Source: an uncultured Rhizobiaceae group bacterium (lineage in GTDB: Bacteria; Pseudomonadota; Alphaproteobacteria; Rhizobiales; Rhizobiaceae). Taken from it: a stretch of 44,162 nt of DNA. The stretch's first letter is position 1. Every line of letters begins with the position of its first letter. The notes beneath the pieces were generated by a model. It did not search any database, had not been told where the DNA came from, and saw only the letters and a list, made by a program, of their open reading frames with translations. A program made the position numbers and the translations under genes. This document shows, one piece after another, positions 1 to 8,808 of the stretch. The stretch covers positions 1 to 44,162 of the forward strand of contig CALIOE010000079.1 of NCBI GenBank assembly GCA_938044775.1, in the 5' to 3' direction.

Positions 1-184
1 TACGACGGATGTGACGGGCGTTTGCTCTTTGCCGGAAGGCACGGAGATGGTGATGCCAGGCGACAATGTTGAGATGACGGTTGAACTGATTGTTCCGATC
101 GCCATGGAAGACCGGTTGCGCTTCGCCATCCGCGAAGGCGGACGCACCGTCGGCGCCGGTATCGTCGCCGAAATCTTCGAATAA
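1..184 (+). CDS. tuf: Elongation factor Tu, C-terminal end (partial, 5' end outside window)
   Basis: The first 60 codons visible here read as the last beta-barrel domain of EF-Tu, the GTPase that delivers aminoacyl-tRNA to the ribosome. The stretch around codons 31-55, with [16 protein letters not shown] and then [11 protein letters not shown], is the near-invariant EF-Tu C-terminus. The reading frame begins at base 2 and ends with TAA. It lies directly upstream of rpsJ, as expected where the str genes (rpsL, rpsG, fusA, tuf) run into the S10 genes. The protein ends IFE, an alphaproteobacterial style of ending. Everything upstream is outside the window, so copy number and the GTPase domain cannot be judged. 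Confidence 0.97.
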   Translation, partial: TTDVTGVCSLPEGTEMVMPGDNVEMTVELIVPIAMEDRLRFAIREGGRTVGAGIVAEIFE

Positions 185-205
185 GAACCCTTTTAGGGAT
201 CGTCA

Positions 206-267
206 CTGGCCGACTTGATCGGCCAGCCTTTTACAAGTTGGGAAGGTCCGCCGGTCAAACCGGCGGA
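206..267 (+). promoter_or_regulatory. Two tandem hairpins in the tuf-rpsJ spacer
   Basis: Two perfect stem-loops occupy the 118-nt spacer. The first pairs CTGGCCGA (206-213) with TCGGCCAG (219-226) over a 5-nt loop and is followed by CCTTTT, so it resembles a weak intrinsic terminator or attenuator. The second pairs TCCGCCGGT (247-255) with ACCGGCGGA (259-267) over a 3-nt loop. It ends 35 nt before the rpsJ start. The stems are seen directly. A role in tuning S10-gene expression relative to tuf, by partial termination, RNA processing or protein binding, is inferred. The sequence does not match the enterobacterial S10 leader as I know it. Confidence 0.55.
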
Positions 268-302
268 TGGCAACCCTGAAAGAAAACAAAGGACTACGCG
301 AC

Positions 303-611
303 ATGAACGGCCAGAATATCCGTATTCGCCTGAAAGCGTTTGATCACCGTATTTTGGACACGTCGGCGAAAGAAATCGTCTCGACAGCCAAACGAACGGG
401 CGCCCAGGTTCGCGGACCGGTTCCACTGCCGACGCGCATTGAGCGCTACACCGTGAACCGCTCGCCTCATATCGACAAGAAGAGCCGTGAGCAATTCGAG
501 ATGCGTACGCACAAAAGGCTTCTCGATATCGTTGATCCGACACCCCAGACAGTAGACGCGCTCATGAAGCTCGACCTTGCTGCGGGTGTTGATGTGGAAA
601 TCAAGCTGTAG
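303..611 (+). CDS. rpsJ: 30S ribosomal protein S10
   Basis: 102 residues, the usual S10 length. S10 sits in the head of the small subunit and also serves as NusE in antitermination. The start [19 protein letters not shown] and the central [20 protein letters not shown] are diagnostic. I chose the ATG at 303 because it follows an AAAGGA ribosome-binding site and gives the conserved N-terminus. An in-frame ATG at 267 would add 12 residues unlike any S10 and would place the start inside a hairpin stem. First gene of the S10 cluster, 68 nt before rplC. Confidence 0.98.
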   Translation: MNGQNIRIRLKAFDHRILDTSAKEIVSTAKRTGAQVRGPVPLPTRIERYTVNRSPHIDKKSREQFEMRTHKRLLDIVDPTPQTVDALMKLDLAAGVDVEIKL

Positions 612-679
612 GCCTGGCCGACAGCTGACTTAACTGGCGCGACGGCCCTGGTCGTCCTCCGCTGAAGAGGAATAGAACA

Positions 680-1519
680 ATGCGCTCTGGCGTTATTGCA
701 CAAAAGGTTGGGATGACCCGCATCTATCAGGATGACGGTACGAACGTTCCTGTGACCGTTCTCCGTATGGAGAATGTCCAGGTCGTGTCTCAGCGCACCG
801 AAGAAAAGCACGGCTATTCAGCTGTTCAGCTCGGAGCCGGCAAGGCCAAGGTGAAAAACGTATCGAAGCCGATGCGTGGTCACTACGCTGTTGCCAAGGT
901 TGAACCGAAACGCAAATTGGCGGAATTTCGTGTCAGCCCGGAAAACATGCTGAACCCCGGACAGGAGATCATCGCTGGTCACTATCTGCCCGGTCAGTAC
1001 GTCGATGTAACGGGCACGTCGATCGGTAAAGGTTTTGCCGGTGCGATGAAGCGCCATAACTTTGGTGGTCTGCGCGCGACTCACGGTGTTTCTGTTTCAC
1101 ACCGCTCGCATGGCTCGACCGGCCAGTGCCAGGATCCGGGTAAAGTGTTCAAGGGCAAAAAGATGGCCGGTCACATGGGCAACACCCGCGTGACAACTCA
1201 GAACCTTCAGGTTGTGCAGATCGATATCGATCGCGGTCTCGTTTTGATTAAGGGAGCTGTTCCTGGTCCCAAGGGCGGCTGGGTGATGGTTCGCGATGCG
1301 ATCAAGAAGCCGCTTCCTGATGAGGCTATGTTGCCGGCAGCAACGCGCTCAAAAGCAGCAGAAGCTGAAGAACTCGCCGCTGAAGCAGAAGCCACAATGG
1401 CTGCTGAGGCCGAAGCCGAATTGGCTGCGACTCAAAAAGCTGAGCAGGAAGCCGCCGTTGAGGCCGCTGAAGAGATGGCTGCAGATTCTGAAGCCGACAA
1501 CAAAGAAGGTGACGCGTAA
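680..1519 (+). CDS. rplC: 50S ribosomal protein L3, with a long acidic C-terminal tail
   Basis: L3 is an early assembly protein close to the peptidyl-transferase centre. Residues 1-210 are a normal L3: [16 protein letters not shown] at the start, the glycine-rich extended loop around [20 protein letters not shown], and [17 protein letters not shown]. From about residue 215 the protein continues for roughly 65 residues of almost only Ala, Glu and Asp with a few Lys and Gln. Typical bacterial L3 is about 205-215 residues, so this tail is an addition, likely helical or disordered and strongly negative. The ATG follows GAAGAGGAA. The final A of the stop TAA is also the first base of rplD's ATG, which implies coupled translation. 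Confidence 0.97.
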   Translation: MRSGVIAQKVGMTRIYQDDGTNVPVTVLRMENVQVVSQRTEEKHGYSAVQLGAGKAKVKNVSKPMRGHYAVAKVEPKRKLAEFRVSPENMLNPGQEIIAGHYLPGQYVDVTGTSIGKGFAGAMKRHNFGGLRATHGVSVSHRSHGSTGQCQDPGKVFKGKKMAGHMGNTRVTTQNLQVVQIDIDRGLVLIKGAVPGPKGGWVMVRDAIKKPLPDEAMLPAATRSKAAEAEELAAEAEATMAAEAEAELAATQKAEQEAAVEAAEEMAADSEADNKEGDA

Positions 1520-2139
1520 TGGACATCGAAGTCACAACTTTGGCCGGCAAGAAGTCCGGTAAAGTCTCCGTTTCAGACGCTGTATTCGGTCTTGAGCCCC
1601 GCGAGGATATTCTTGCGCGTATGGTGCGATACCAGCGCGCCAAGGCCCGTCAGGGTACGCATCAGACCAAAGGTCGTTCTGACGTGGACAAAACCGGAGC
1701 CCGCATGTACCGCCAAAAGGGCACCGGTGGTGCACGTCACCACTCGCAGGCTGCTCCGCAGTTTCGTGGTGGTGGTAAGGCGCACGGCCCGCAGTCTCGC
1801 GATCACAGCCACGATCTGCCGAAGAAGTTTCGCGCCCTGGCGCTGAAACACGCTTTGTCGACCAAGGCGAAAGACGGCACGCTGGTTGTTATTGATGATC
1901 TGGCGACCAAGGATCCCAAAACTGCAGCTCTTCGCGGTCAGTTTGAAAAGCTTGGCCTTGCAAACGCATTGCTCATTGGCGGTGCTGAGCTCGACACCAA
2001 CTTTAAATTGGCGGCCCGCAATATCCCACATATCGACGTGCTGCCGGTTCAGGGCATCAATGTCTACGACATTCTGCGCTGCAACACACTCGTGTTGTCA
2101 AAGGCGGCTGTCGATGCTCTTGAGGAGCGTTTCAAATGA
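1519..2139 (+). CDS. rplD: 50S ribosomal protein L4
   Basis: 206 residues, normal for L4 (uL4), which lines the exit tunnel and in enterobacteria also represses its own operon. The conserved extended loop is visible as [17 protein letters not shown] and then [21 protein letters not shown], together with the downstream [13 protein letters not shown] segment. The start ATG shares one base with the rplC stop codon. The stop TGA overlaps the rplW start by four bases (ATGA). The protein lies in conserved S10 order between L3 and L23. Confidence 0.98.
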   Translation: MDIEVTTLAGKKSGKVSVSDAVFGLEPREDILARMVRYQRAKARQGTHQTKGRSDVDKTGARMYRQKGTGGARHHSQAAPQFRGGGKAHGPQSRDHSHDLPKKFRALALKHALSTKAKDGTLVVIDDLATKDPKTAALRGQFEKLGLANALLIGGAELDTNFKLAARNIPHIDVLPVQGINVYDILRCNTLVLSKAAVDALEERFK

Positions 2140-2429
2140 GTGAGATCAGAAATTACGATGTGATCGTTTCTCCGGTCATTACTGAAAAGGCGACGCTGGC
2201 TGCTGAAAGCAACCAGGTGGTCTTCAATGTCGTTCGTGACGCTTCTAAGCCGGAAATCAAACGCGCCGTTGAGGGCCTGTTTGGTGTGAAAGTGGTTGCT
2301 GTCAACACTGTGCTCCGCAAGGGCAAGGTGAAGCGGTTCCGCGGTCATCTGGGCAAGCAGAGCGACGTCAAAAAAGCATTCGTGACACTGGCTGAAGGCC
2401 AGTCGATCGACGTAACCACGGGACTGTAG
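2136..2429 (+). CDS. rplW: 50S ribosomal protein L23
   Basis: 97 residues, the standard L23 length. L23 lies at the tunnel exit, where trigger factor and the signal recognition particle dock. The features [21 protein letters not shown], then [20 protein letters not shown] and KGKVKRFRG are characteristic. The ATG overlaps the rplD stop by four bases, so the gene is probably translated by coupling. It ends four bases before the rplB start. Confidence 0.98.
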   Translation: MSEIRNYDVIVSPVITEKATLAAESNQVVFNVVRDASKPEIKRAVEGLFGVKVVAVNTVLRKGKVKRFRGHLGKQSDVKKAFVTLAEGQSIDVTTGL

Positions 2430-2433
2430 AACC

Positions 2434-3267
2434 ATGGCGCTCAAAAAATTCAGACCAATGACACCTGGCACACGCCAGCTTGTCATTGTTTCGCGCGAAG
2501 GGCTCTGGAAGGGCAAGCCGGTCAAGAATCTGACCGAAGGCCTCACCAAATCCGGCGGTCGCAACAACGCCGGACGCCTCACGTCGCGCGGCATTGGCGG
2601 CGGCCACAAGCGGTCGTACCGCAAAGTTGATTTCAAGCGTCAGAAAATGGACGTGCAGGGTACTGTTGAGCGTCTTGAATATGACCCCAACCGCACAGCA
2701 TTCATCGCGCTCATCAAATATGATGACGGTGAGCGGGCTTATATTCTGGCACCGCAGCGTCTGGCGGAAGGTGACAAAATTATCGCCGCTGCCTCTGCTG
2801 ATGTGAAGCCTGGCAATGCCATGCCGATGTCAGCCATCCCTGTTGGCACCATCATTCACAATGTCGAGATGAAGCCAGGCAAGGGCGGGCAGATTGCCCG
2901 ATCAGCCGGTACCTACGCTCAATTGGTTGGTCGCGACGGCGTTTATGCCATTTTGCGCTTGAACTCTGGCGAGCAGCGCCTTATTCACGGCTCGTGCATC
3001 GCCACCGTAGGTGCTGTGTCGAATCCTGACAATTCAAACACCAATATGGGCAAGGCCGGTCGTAACCGCTGGTATGGTAATCGCCCGAAAGTACGTGGTG
3101 TTGCCATGAACCCGATCGACCACCCGCACGGTGGTGGTGAAGGTCGTACATCCGGTGGTCGTCATCCTGTGACGCCGTGGGGCAAGCCTACAAAAGGCAA
3201 GCGCACGCGGTCGAACAAGACCACCGACAAATTTATCATGCGTTCGCGCCATCAGCGCAAGAAGTAA
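2434..3267 (+). CDS. rplB: 50S ribosomal protein L2
   Basis: 277 residues, normal for L2, which supports subunit association and peptidyl transfer. Visible hallmarks are [14 protein letters not shown] at the N-terminus, [17 protein letters not shown], and the essential C-terminal histidine region [20 protein letters not shown]. The basic tail ends in RHQRKK. The gene starts four bases after rplW. Overlapping short reading frames in other frames are shadows of this gene. Confidence 0.99.
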   Translation: MALKKFRPMTPGTRQLVIVSREGLWKGKPVKNLTEGLTKSGGRNNAGRLTSRGIGGGHKRSYRKVDFKRQKMDVQGTVERLEYDPNRTAFIALIKYDDGERAYILAPQRLAEGDKIIAAASADVKPGNAMPMSAIPVGTIIHNVEMKPGKGGQIARSAGTYAQLVGRDGVYAILRLNSGEQRLIHGSCIATVGAVSNPDNSNTNMGKAGRNRWYGNRPKVRGVAMNPIDHPHGGGEGRTSGGRHPVTPWGKPTKGKRTRSNKTTDKFIMRSRHQRKK

Positions 3268-3279
3268 GGAAGCAAGACA

Positions 3280-3558
3280 GTGTCACGTTCAGTCTGGAAA
3301 GGCCCGTTTGTCGATGGCTACCTTCTCAAAAAAGCTGAGAAGGTGCGCGAAGGCGGCCGCAACGAAGTTATCAAGACCTGGAGCCGTCGCTCGACGATCA
3401 TGCCACAATTCGTGGGTCTGACGTTTGGCGTCTACAACGGCCAGAAACATATTCCGGTTAATGTTTCCGAGGACATGGTGGGACAGAAGTTGGGTGAGTT
3501 TTCTCCCACTCGTTCCTATTACGGTCACGGCGCCGACAAAAAGGCGAAGAGGAAGTAA
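3280..3558 (+). CDS. rpsS: 30S ribosomal protein S19
   Basis: 92 residues, normal for S19, a 30S-head protein that forms a dimer with S13. The sequence [17 protein letters not shown] and the C-terminal [21 protein letters not shown] are diagnostic. The start codon is GTG, not ATG, preceded by AAGGAAG at about 10 bases. It lies 12 nt after rplB and 3 nt before rplV in conserved order. Confidence 0.98.
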   Translation: MSRSVWKGPFVDGYLLKKAEKVREGGRNEVIKTWSRRSTIMPQFVGLTFGVYNGQKHIPVNVSEDMVGQKLGEFSPTRSYYGHGADKKAKRK

Positions 3559-3561
3559 GTC

Positions 3562-3948
3562 ATGGGCAAGCCAAAGCTGGAAAGACAGCTCTCCGACACC
3601 GAGGCTAAAGCGGTCCACAAGATGATCCGCGTCAGCCCTCAGAAGCTCAACCTCGTGGCACAGATGATCCGCGGCAAGAAGGCGTCAAAGGCGCTTTCTG
3701 ATCTTGAGTTTTCGCCTAAACGTATCGCAGGCACTGTTCGCAAATGCCTGCAGTCGGCTATCGCCAACGCAGAAAATAATCATGACCTCGACGTAGACAG
3801 CCTGATCGTCGCTGAGGCTCATGTGGGCAATTCTGTCGTCATGAAACGGTTCATGGCCCGTGGTCGTGGTAAGGCCAGCCGCATTCAGAAACCATTTTCG
3901 CACCTCACGATTATCGTTCGTGAAGCCGAACAAGAGGAGGCCGCGTAA
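3562..3948 (+). CDS. rplV: 50S ribosomal protein L22
   Basis: 128 residues. L22 lines the exit tunnel with its long beta-hairpin, the site of some macrolide-resistance mutations. The core [23 protein letters not shown] is split across residues about 24-46, and the hairpin tip region [20 protein letters not shown] is present. About 10 residues longer than the E. coli protein at the N-terminus, as usual in alphaproteobacteria. Its TAA shares one base with the rpsC ATG. Confidence 0.98.
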   Translation: MGKPKLERQLSDTEAKAVHKMIRVSPQKLNLVAQMIRGKKASKALSDLEFSPKRIAGTVRKCLQSAIANAENNHDLDVDSLIVAEAHVGNSVVMKRFMARGRGKASRIQKPFSHLTIIVREAEQEEAA

Positions 3949-4655
3949 TGGGTCAGAAGATTAATCCAGTAGGGTTTCGTCTTGGCATCAACCGGACTTG
4001 GGACTCTCGTTGGTTCGCAACCAAAGGTGAGTACGGCAAGCTGCTTGCCGATGATCTGGCGATCCGCAATTTCTTGAACAAGGAGCTCAAGGCAGCTTCT
4101 ATTTCGAAGATCGTTATCGAACGCCCGCACAAGAAGTGCCGTGTCACCATTCATTCCGGTCGCCCTGGTCTGATCATTGGCAAGAAGGGGGCCGACATCG
4201 AACGTCTGAAGAAAAAAATTCAGACCATGACCGATGGCGACGTCTCCCTGAACATCGTTGAGATACGCAAACCCGAGGTTGATGCTACGATCGTTGCTCA
4301 GTCGATTGCGCAGCAGCTGGAACGTCGTGTTGCTTTCCGCCGCGCGATGAAGCGTGCGGTTCAGTCGGCTATCCGTCTGGGTGCCGGCGGTATCCGTATC
4401 AATTGTGGTGGTCGTCTTGGCGGCGCAGAGATTGCGCGTACCGAGTGGTATCGTGAGGGTCGGGTGCCGTTGCATACGCTGCGCGCGGATATCGATTATG
4501 GTACGGCAAGCGCCGAAACGGCCTATGGAATTTGTGGCGTTAAAGTCTGGATCTTCAAGGGAGAAATCCTCGAGCACGATCCAATGGCTTCTGAACGCCG
4601 CGCTGTTGAAGCTCAGGAATCCGGTGGCAATCAGCGCCGCGGACCGCGGAACTAA
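3948..4655 (+). CDS. rpsC: 30S ribosomal protein S3
   Basis: 235 residues, normal for S3, which forms part of the mRNA entry tunnel and its helicase activity. The N-terminus [20 protein letters not shown], the KH-domain loop [19 protein letters not shown] and the C-terminal [20 protein letters not shown] are all present. The start overlaps the rplV stop by one base. The short tail after [14 protein letters not shown] is rich in Gly, Arg and Asn and is typical of the family. Confidence 0.98.
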   Translation: MGQKINPVGFRLGINRTWDSRWFATKGEYGKLLADDLAIRNFLNKELKAASISKIVIERPHKKCRVTIHSGRPGLIIGKKGADIERLKKKIQTMTDGDVSLNIVEIRKPEVDATIVAQSIAQQLERRVAFRRAMKRAVQSAIRLGAGGIRINCGGRLGGAEIARTEWYREGRVPLHTLRADIDYGTASAETAYGICGVKVWIFKGEILEHDPMASERRAVEAQESGGNQRRGPRN

Positions 4656-4686
4656 GCGGACCGTCAGGTAACAAGGTACAAAAACA

Positions 4687-5100
4687 ATGTTGCAACCAAA
4701 ACGCACAAAATTCCGCAAGGCTCATAAAGGCCGCATCCATGGCAACGCCAAGGGGGGCACCAGCCTGACTTTCGGAGCCTACGGCCTGAAAGCTCTTGAG
4801 CCGGATCGTATCAATGCGCGTCAGATTGAAGCTGCGCGTCGTGCGATCACCCGTCATATGAAACGTGCTGGGCGTGTCTGGATCCGGATTTTTCCGGATC
4901 TGCCGATCTCGTCCAAGCCAACGGAAGTTCGCATGGGTAAAGGTAAGGGGTCGCCCGAATACTGGGCAGCCCGTGTTGCTCCCGGCCGTGTGATGTTTGA
5001 AATCGACGGTGTAAGCGAGCCAATTGCTCGCGAGGCACTGCGTCTCGGTGCGATGAAGTTGTCGATCAAGACAAAGTTCATCCAGCGTATTCAGGACTAG
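4687..5100 (+). CDS. rplP: 50S ribosomal protein L16
   Basis: 137 residues, the expected length for L16, which helps organise the A-site and peptidyl-transferase centre. [19 protein letters not shown] at the start, the [20 protein letters not shown] stretch and [20 protein letters not shown] are near-invariant family signatures. The gene begins 31 nt after rpsC. A small stem, CGGGC(ATCG)GCCCG, lies in the 35-nt gap before rpmC. Confidence 0.98.
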   Translation: MLQPKRTKFRKAHKGRIHGNAKGGTSLTFGAYGLKALEPDRINARQIEAARRAITRHMKRAGRVWIRIFPDLPISSKPTEVRMGKGKGSPEYWAARVAPGRVMFEIDGVSEPIAREALRLGAMKLSIKTKFIQRIQD

Positions 5101-5135
5101 ATCGGGCATCGGCCCGTACAGGAAAGGTTGAGGCG

Positions 5136-5339
5136 ATGAAGCCCAGCGATATTCGCGTCATGAGCGAAGACCAGATGAAAGATGAACTGGTCAAACTGAA
5201 GAAAGAGCAGTTCAATCTGCGCTTCCAACGTGCCACCGGGCAGTTGGAAAACACGGCACGTATGCGTCAGATTCGACGTGATATTGCCCGTATTCAAACA
5301 ATCGCCCGCGTCAAGCAGGCTGAAGCCGCAAGCGCGTAA
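5136..5339 (+). CDS. rpmC: 50S ribosomal protein L29
   Basis: 67 residues, normal for L29, a small helical protein beside L23 at the tunnel exit. The pattern [18 protein letters not shown], then [19 protein letters not shown] and [15 protein letters not shown], matches the two-helix L29 fold. The ATG is preceded by AGGAAAGGTTGAGGCG, an extended purine-rich ribosome-binding region. It ends 10 nt before rpsQ. Confidence 0.97.
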   Translation: MKPSDIRVMSEDQMKDELVKLKKEQFNLRFQRATGQLENTARMRQIRRDIARIQTIARVKQAEAASA

Positions 5340-5349
5340 GGAACGAGAT

Positions 5350-5580
5350 ATGCCGAAGCGTATTCTACAGGGTAAAGTGGTATCCGACAAAAACGACAAG
5401 ACGGTCGTCGTCAAGGTGGAGCGCCGCTTCACACATCCGCTGTTCAAGAAGGTTGTTCGGCGTTCGAAGAACTATAAAGCGCATGACGAAAAGAACGCGA
5501 AAAAGGTTGGTGACCGGGTTTCTATTGAGGAAACGCGGCCAATCTCCAAGGATAAGTGCTGGATTGTGGTTGAGGCTTAG
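5350..5580 (+). CDS. rpsQ: 30S ribosomal protein S17
   Basis: 76 residues, a standard S17 length. The protein binds 16S rRNA helices h7 and h11 with an OB fold. [20 protein letters not shown] and the conserved [19 protein letters not shown] plus the [15 protein letters not shown] ending identify it. The ATG at 5350 follows AAGGAACGAGAT. A longer in-frame reading starting within rpmC has no family support. Last gene before the structured 100-nt spacer that precedes rplN. Confidence 0.98.
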   Translation: MPKRILQGKVVSDKNDKTVVVKVERRFTHPLFKKVVRRSKNYKAHDEKNAKKVGDRVSIEETRPISKDKCWIVVEA

Positions 5581-5608
5581 GCCTTTTCCGGAACCCAAAA
5601 CATAAGTG

Positions 5609-5662
5609 CAGGGGCGGATCATCTTCCCCTGAATGGCAGTGAGCCGGTAAGCCGGCTCTTTT
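5609..5662 (+). promoter_or_regulatory. Tandem hairpins, the second terminator-like, in the rpsQ-rplN spacer
   Basis: Two stems lie in the 100-nt gap between the S10 and spc gene groups. CAGGGG (5609-5614) pairs with CCCCTG (5626-5631). GAGCCGG (5641-5647) pairs with CCGGCTC (5652-5658) over a TAAG loop and is followed by TTTT. The second has the form of a short intrinsic terminator or attenuator. Because rplN begins only 18 nt later, partial termination or processing between the two gene groups is plausible. No promoter was recognised in the spacer. Confidence 0.5.
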
Positions 5663-5680
5663 AACAAGAAGAGAACAGCC

Positions 5681-6049
5681 ATGATTCAGATGCAAACTAA
5701 CCTGGACGTTGCCGACAATTCCGGCGCGCGCCGCGTCATGTGCATCAAAGTGCTCGGCGGTTCCAAGCGGAAATATGCTCACGTGGGCGACACGATTGTT
5801 GTGTCCATCAAAGAAGCCATTCCGCGGGGACGCGTCAAGAAAGGCGATGTGGCGAAAGCCGTCGTCGTTCGCACTGCGAAGGACATTCAGCGTCCCGACG
5901 GAAGCGTGATCCGGTTTGACACCAATGCAGCCGTATTGGTCGATGGCAAGGGCGAGCCGACCGGCACCCGCATTTTTGGCCCTGTGCCGCGCGAGTTGCG
6001 GGCCAAGCGCCACATGAAAATCATCTCACTTGCACCCGAAGTGCTGTAA
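5681..6049 (+). CDS. rplN: 50S ribosomal protein L14
   Basis: 122 residues, exactly the family length. L14 lies at the subunit interface, at an intersubunit bridge. [20 protein letters not shown] at the start, the [20 protein letters not shown] segment and [20 protein letters not shown] near the end are diagnostic. The ATG follows AAGAAGAGAAC. First gene of the spc group. Confidence 0.99.
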   Translation: MIQMQTNLDVADNSGARRVMCIKVLGGSKRKYAHVGDTIVVSIKEAIPRGRVKKGDVAKAVVVRTAKDIQRPDGSVIRFDTNAAVLVDGKGEPTGTRIFGPVPRELRAKRHMKIISLAPEVL

Positions 6050-6060
6050 GGGGTCGAGAC

Positions 6061-6375
6061 ATGAACAAGATCAAAAAGGGCGACACCGTCGTCGTACTGA
6101 CCGGTAAGGACAAGGGTCGTTCCGGTACAGTGCTGGAAATGGTCACCAAAACCGACCGTGTCCTCGTTCAGGGCGTTAACATGGTAAAGCGCCATACGCG
6201 CCAGAGCCAGACAACCGAAGGTGGTATCATCACCAAGGAAGCATCGCTCCACATATCCAACCTGGCTCTGGCCGACCCGAAAGATGGCAAGCCAACCCGA
6301 GTTGGTATCAAGATCAACGACGATGGCACCAAGGTGCGCATCGCCAAGCGTTCCGGAGAAAAAATCGATGGCTAA
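6061..6375 (+). CDS. rplX: 50S ribosomal protein L24
   Basis: 104 residues, normal for L24, an assembly initiator protein with a KOW motif. The start [21 protein letters not shown] is the KOW region, followed by [20 protein letters not shown]. The ATG follows AAGGGGTCGAGAC. The last eight bases overlap the rplE start (ATGGCTAA), an arrangement that favours translational coupling. Confidence 0.98.
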   Translation: MNKIKKGDTVVVLTGKDKGRSGTVLEMVTKTDRVLVQGVNMVKRHTRQSQTTEGGIITKEASLHISNLALADPKDGKPTRVGIKINDDGTKVRIAKRSGEKIDG

Positions 6376-6949
6376 CGCATCCAGCGAGCCAAGGCTCAAA
6401 AAACTCTATGCCGAGAAAGTCCGTGCAGAGATGCAGGAAAAGTTCGGTTACAAGAATTCCATGCAGATGCCGAAGGTCGATAAGATCGTCATCAACATGG
6501 GAGTGGGGGAATCCACCGCGGATTCCAAAAAAGCATCAGTTGCGGCTGAAGACCTGACGTTGATCGCAGGTCAGAAGGCCGTTGTCACACGCGCTAAAAA
6601 GTCGATCGCCGGCTTTAAGGTGCGTGAGGACATGCCGCTTGGCGCGAAGGTAACGCTTCGTGGCAATCAGATGTTCGAATTCATGGATCGCCTGGTTACG
6701 ATCGCGCTGCCGCGTGTACGTGACTTCCGTGGTCTGAACCCCAAAAGCTTTGACGGTCGTGGCAACTTTGCCATGGGCATCAAGGAACATATCGTGTTTC
6801 CGGAAATCAACTACGACAAAGTAGATCAGATCTGGGGCATGGACGTCATCGTCTGTACGACGGCTGAAACGGATGATGAAGCGCGCGAATTGCTGCGTGC
6901 CTTCAACTTCCCTTTCCCCGCAGAGAAAGAAAAAGAAGAGGCCGCATAA
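6368..6949 (+). CDS. rplE: 50S ribosomal protein L5
   Basis: 193 residues. E. coli L5 is 179, and the alphaproteobacterial protein is usually slightly longer at both ends. L5 is the central 5S rRNA-binding protein of the 50[18 protein letters not shown], then [20 protein letters not shown] and [17 protein letters not shown] are clear signatures. The true start is the ATG at 6368, giving [19 protein letters not shown] longer in-frame extension would lie wholly inside rplX. It ends with an Ala/Glu/Lys-rich tail. Confidence 0.98.
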   Translation: MANASSEPRLKKLYAEKVRAEMQEKFGYKNSMQMPKVDKIVINMGVGESTADSKKASVAAEDLTLIAGQKAVVTRAKKSIAGFKVREDMPLGAKVTLRGNQMFEFMDRLVTIALPRVRDFRGLNPKSFDGRGNFAMGIKEHIVFPEINYDKVDQIWGMDVIVCTTAETDDEARELLRAFNFPFPAEKEKEEAA

Positions 6950-7023
6950 CCGCGGCTCTCTCATTCTCCGGGGCCGGCAATAGTGCCCGGCCGTAACGGC
7001 AAACGAATAGAAGGTGAAACCAC

Positions 7024-7329
7024 ATGGCTAAAGTGAGTGCCATCGAGAATAACGAAAAGCGCAAAAAGCTTGTCAAGAAATACGCCTCCAAGCGTGCCGA
7101 GCTGAAAGCGATTATCAAGGACCGTAATCTGCCGATCGAGGAACGCTTCAAGGCGCAGCTCGCTCTGGCCGAATTGCCGCGCAACGGTGCGAAAATCCGC
7201 GTCCGTAACCGCTGTGGCGTATCCGGTCGTCCGCGCGGTCACTACCGCAAACTCAACATGTCGCGAATTGCGCTGCGTGAACTTGGTTCGCAGGGGCTGA
7301 TTCCTGGCCTCGTGAAATCCAGCTGGTAA
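7024..7329 (+). CDS. rpsN: 30S ribosomal protein S14
   Basis: 101 residues, the long S14 type without the zinc-binding CxxC pairs of the short type. The protein is in the 30S head, near the P-site tRNA. The C-terminal [20 protein letters not shown] and the final [11 protein letters not shown] are invariant features. The ATG follows AGAAGGTGAAACCAC. The 74-nt spacer after rplE contains a GGCCGG and CCGGCC pair. Confidence 0.98.
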   Translation: MAKVSAIENNEKRKKLVKKYASKRAELKAIIKDRNLPIEERFKAQLALAELPRNGAKIRVRNRCGVSGRPRGHYRKLNMSRIALRELGSQGLIPGLVKSSW

Positions 7330-7341
7330 GGGAGTTCTGTT

Positions 7342-7740
7342 ATGTCCATGAATGATCCTCTCGGCGATATGCTGACCCGTATCCGTAACGGTCTGATGCG
7401 CGGCAAAAGCTCAGTTTCAACGCCAGCGTCGAATTTGCGCGCAAACGTACTGGAAGTTTTGCAGTCTGAAGGCTATATCCGCGGCTATTCACGAACCGAT
7501 TATGATAACGGCAAGGCTGACTTCAAAATCGAACTGAAATATTTTGAAGACGCGCCGGTCATCCGGGAAATCAAACGCATTTCCAAACCTGGCCGCCGGG
7601 TCTATTCGTCGGTCAAAAACCTGCCCCGAGTTTCCAACGGCCTCGGAATTTCCATCCTCTCCACTCCAAAGGGTGTGATGGCGGACCATGATGCCCGCGA
7701 CAACAATGTCGGTGGTGAGGTGCTCTGCCAGATATTCTAG
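7342..7740 (+). CDS. rpsH: 30S ribosomal protein S8
   Basis: 132 residues, normal for S8, a primary 16S rRNA-binding protein that in E. coli also represses the spc operon. [19 protein letters not shown] at the start, the [20 protein letters not shown] stretch and [19 protein letters not shown] near the end identify it. The ATG follows AAGGGAGTTCTGTT. It is 12 nt from rpsN. Confidence 0.98.
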   Translation: MSMNDPLGDMLTRIRNGLMRGKSSVSTPASNLRANVLEVLQSEGYIRGYSRTDYDNGKADFKIELKYFEDAPVIREIKRISKPGRRVYSSVKNLPRVSNGLGISILSTPKGVMADHDARDNNVGGEVLCQIF

Positions 7741-7805
7741 CCTGGTGAAGCCTGTTGCGGTGCCCGCTCGGTCATGATCGTGTTTGCGGGTGCTGAAATG
7801 AAGCA

Positions 7806-7825
7806 GCAATTTCTTGCGAAATTGC
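7806..7825 (+). promoter_or_regulatory. Perfect 8-bp hairpin in the rpsH-rplF spacer
   Basis: GCAATTTC (7806-7813) pairs with GAAATTGC (7818-7825) over a TTGC loop, 21 nt before the rplF start. The 106-nt spacer also holds an imperfect longer pairing between GTGCCCGC and GCGGGTGC. There is no U-tract, so it is not an intrinsic terminator. It could be an RNA-processing or protein-binding element. That role is inferred. Confidence 0.4.
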
Positions 7826-7846
7826 ATTAAAATAGCGAGATAAACC

Positions 7847-8380
7847 ATGTCACGCATTGGTAAAAAGCCGGTTGCGATTCCTGACGGCGTTACAGCATCT
7901 ATTGACGGTCAAACCGTCAATGCAAAGGGCCCCAAGGGAGAGCTTTCATTCGTCGTGAACGACCAGGTTCTGGTTGCGATGGAAGAAGGCAACGTGACCG
8001 TGAGCCCGAAAGACGATTCCAAGACGGCGCGTTCGTTTTGGGGCATGTCACGCACGATGATCGAAAACATCTTCATCGGCGTCAAAGATGGATACGAGCG
8101 CAGGCTCGAGATCAACGGCGTTGGCTATCGTGCTGCCATGCAGGGCCAGAACCTGCAATTGTCGCTCGGGTTCAGCCACGAGGTTGTCTACAACCCGCCT
8201 GAGGGAGTTTCTCTTGCCTGCCCGAAGCCCACCGAGATTGTGATCACCGGTCACGACAAACAGGTGGTTGGTCAGGTGGCGGCTAAAATCCGTTCATATC
8301 GCCCGCCTGAACCCTACAAAGGCAAAGGTGTGAAATACGCCGAAGAAACGATCTTCCGTAAAGAAGGGAAGAAGAAGTAA
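7847..8380 (+). CDS. rplF: 50S ribosomal protein L6
   Basis: 177 residues, normal for L6, which sits near the factor-binding site beside the sarcin-ricin loop. [20 protein letters not shown] at the start, [19 protein letters not shown] in the middle and [19 protein letters not shown] near the end are diagnostic. The ATG follows AGCGAGATAAACC, a weak ribosome-binding site downstream of a hairpin. One base separates its stop from the rplR start. Confidence 0.98.
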   Translation: MSRIGKKPVAIPDGVTASIDGQTVNAKGPKGELSFVVNDQVLVAMEEGNVTVSPKDDSKTARSFWGMSRTMIENIFIGVKDGYERRLEINGVGYRAAMQGQNLQLSLGFSHEVVYNPPEGVSLACPKPTEIVITGHDKQVVGQVAAKIRSYRPPEPYKGKGVKYAEETIFRKEGKKK

Positions 8381-8381
8381 G

Positions 8382-8732
8382 ATGGCTCATCTCAATAGCA
8401 AGGCGCGTCGCGCAGCCCGCGTACGTCGCAGCCTCAGAAAAGTTGCCAATGGCCGCCCGCGCCTGAGCGTTCATCGCTCAAACACCAACATGTATGCACA
8501 GATCATCGATGATCTGAACGGTCATACCTTGGCCGCCGCGTCCACTTTGGAAAAGGGTGTCGCCAAGAATGGTGGCAACGTTGATGCCGCGCAGGCGGTT
8601 GGCAAACTGATTGCGGAACGGGCAAGCAAGGCCGGCGTCACAGATGTGGTGTTTGACCGTGGTGCGTTTCTCTATCATGGCCGCGTTAAGGCGCTGGCAG
8701 AGGCCGCTCGTGAAGGCGGGTTGAAGTTTTAA
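8382..8732 (+). CDS. rplR: 50S ribosomal protein L18
   Basis: 116 residues, normal for L18, which binds 5S rRNA with L5. The basic N-terminus ahead of [20 protein letters not shown] and the end [20 protein letters not shown] with AAREGGLKF are family hallmarks. The gene begins one base after rplF. The spacer to rpsE contains a 12-bp palindrome, GGACTTAAGTCC. Confidence 0.98.
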   Translation: MAHLNSKARRAARVRRSLRKVANGRPRLSVHRSNTNMYAQIIDDLNGHTLAAASTLEKGVAKNGGNVDAAQAVGKLIAERASKAGVTDVVFDRGAFLYHGRVKALAEAAREGGLKF

Positions 8733-8808
8733 AGAGGACTTAAGTCCCTGATCACCGTCAGCTTTGCTGGCAAATATTGTGCTACCGGAAAAGAACAAGG
8801 AACAGGAT

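Noticed and set aside
267..302. In-frame upstream ATG that would lengthen S10 by 12 residues
   Set aside because: It falls inside a hairpin stem, lacks a ribosome-binding site and adds residues unlike any S10. ATG 303 follows AAAGGA and gives the conserved start.
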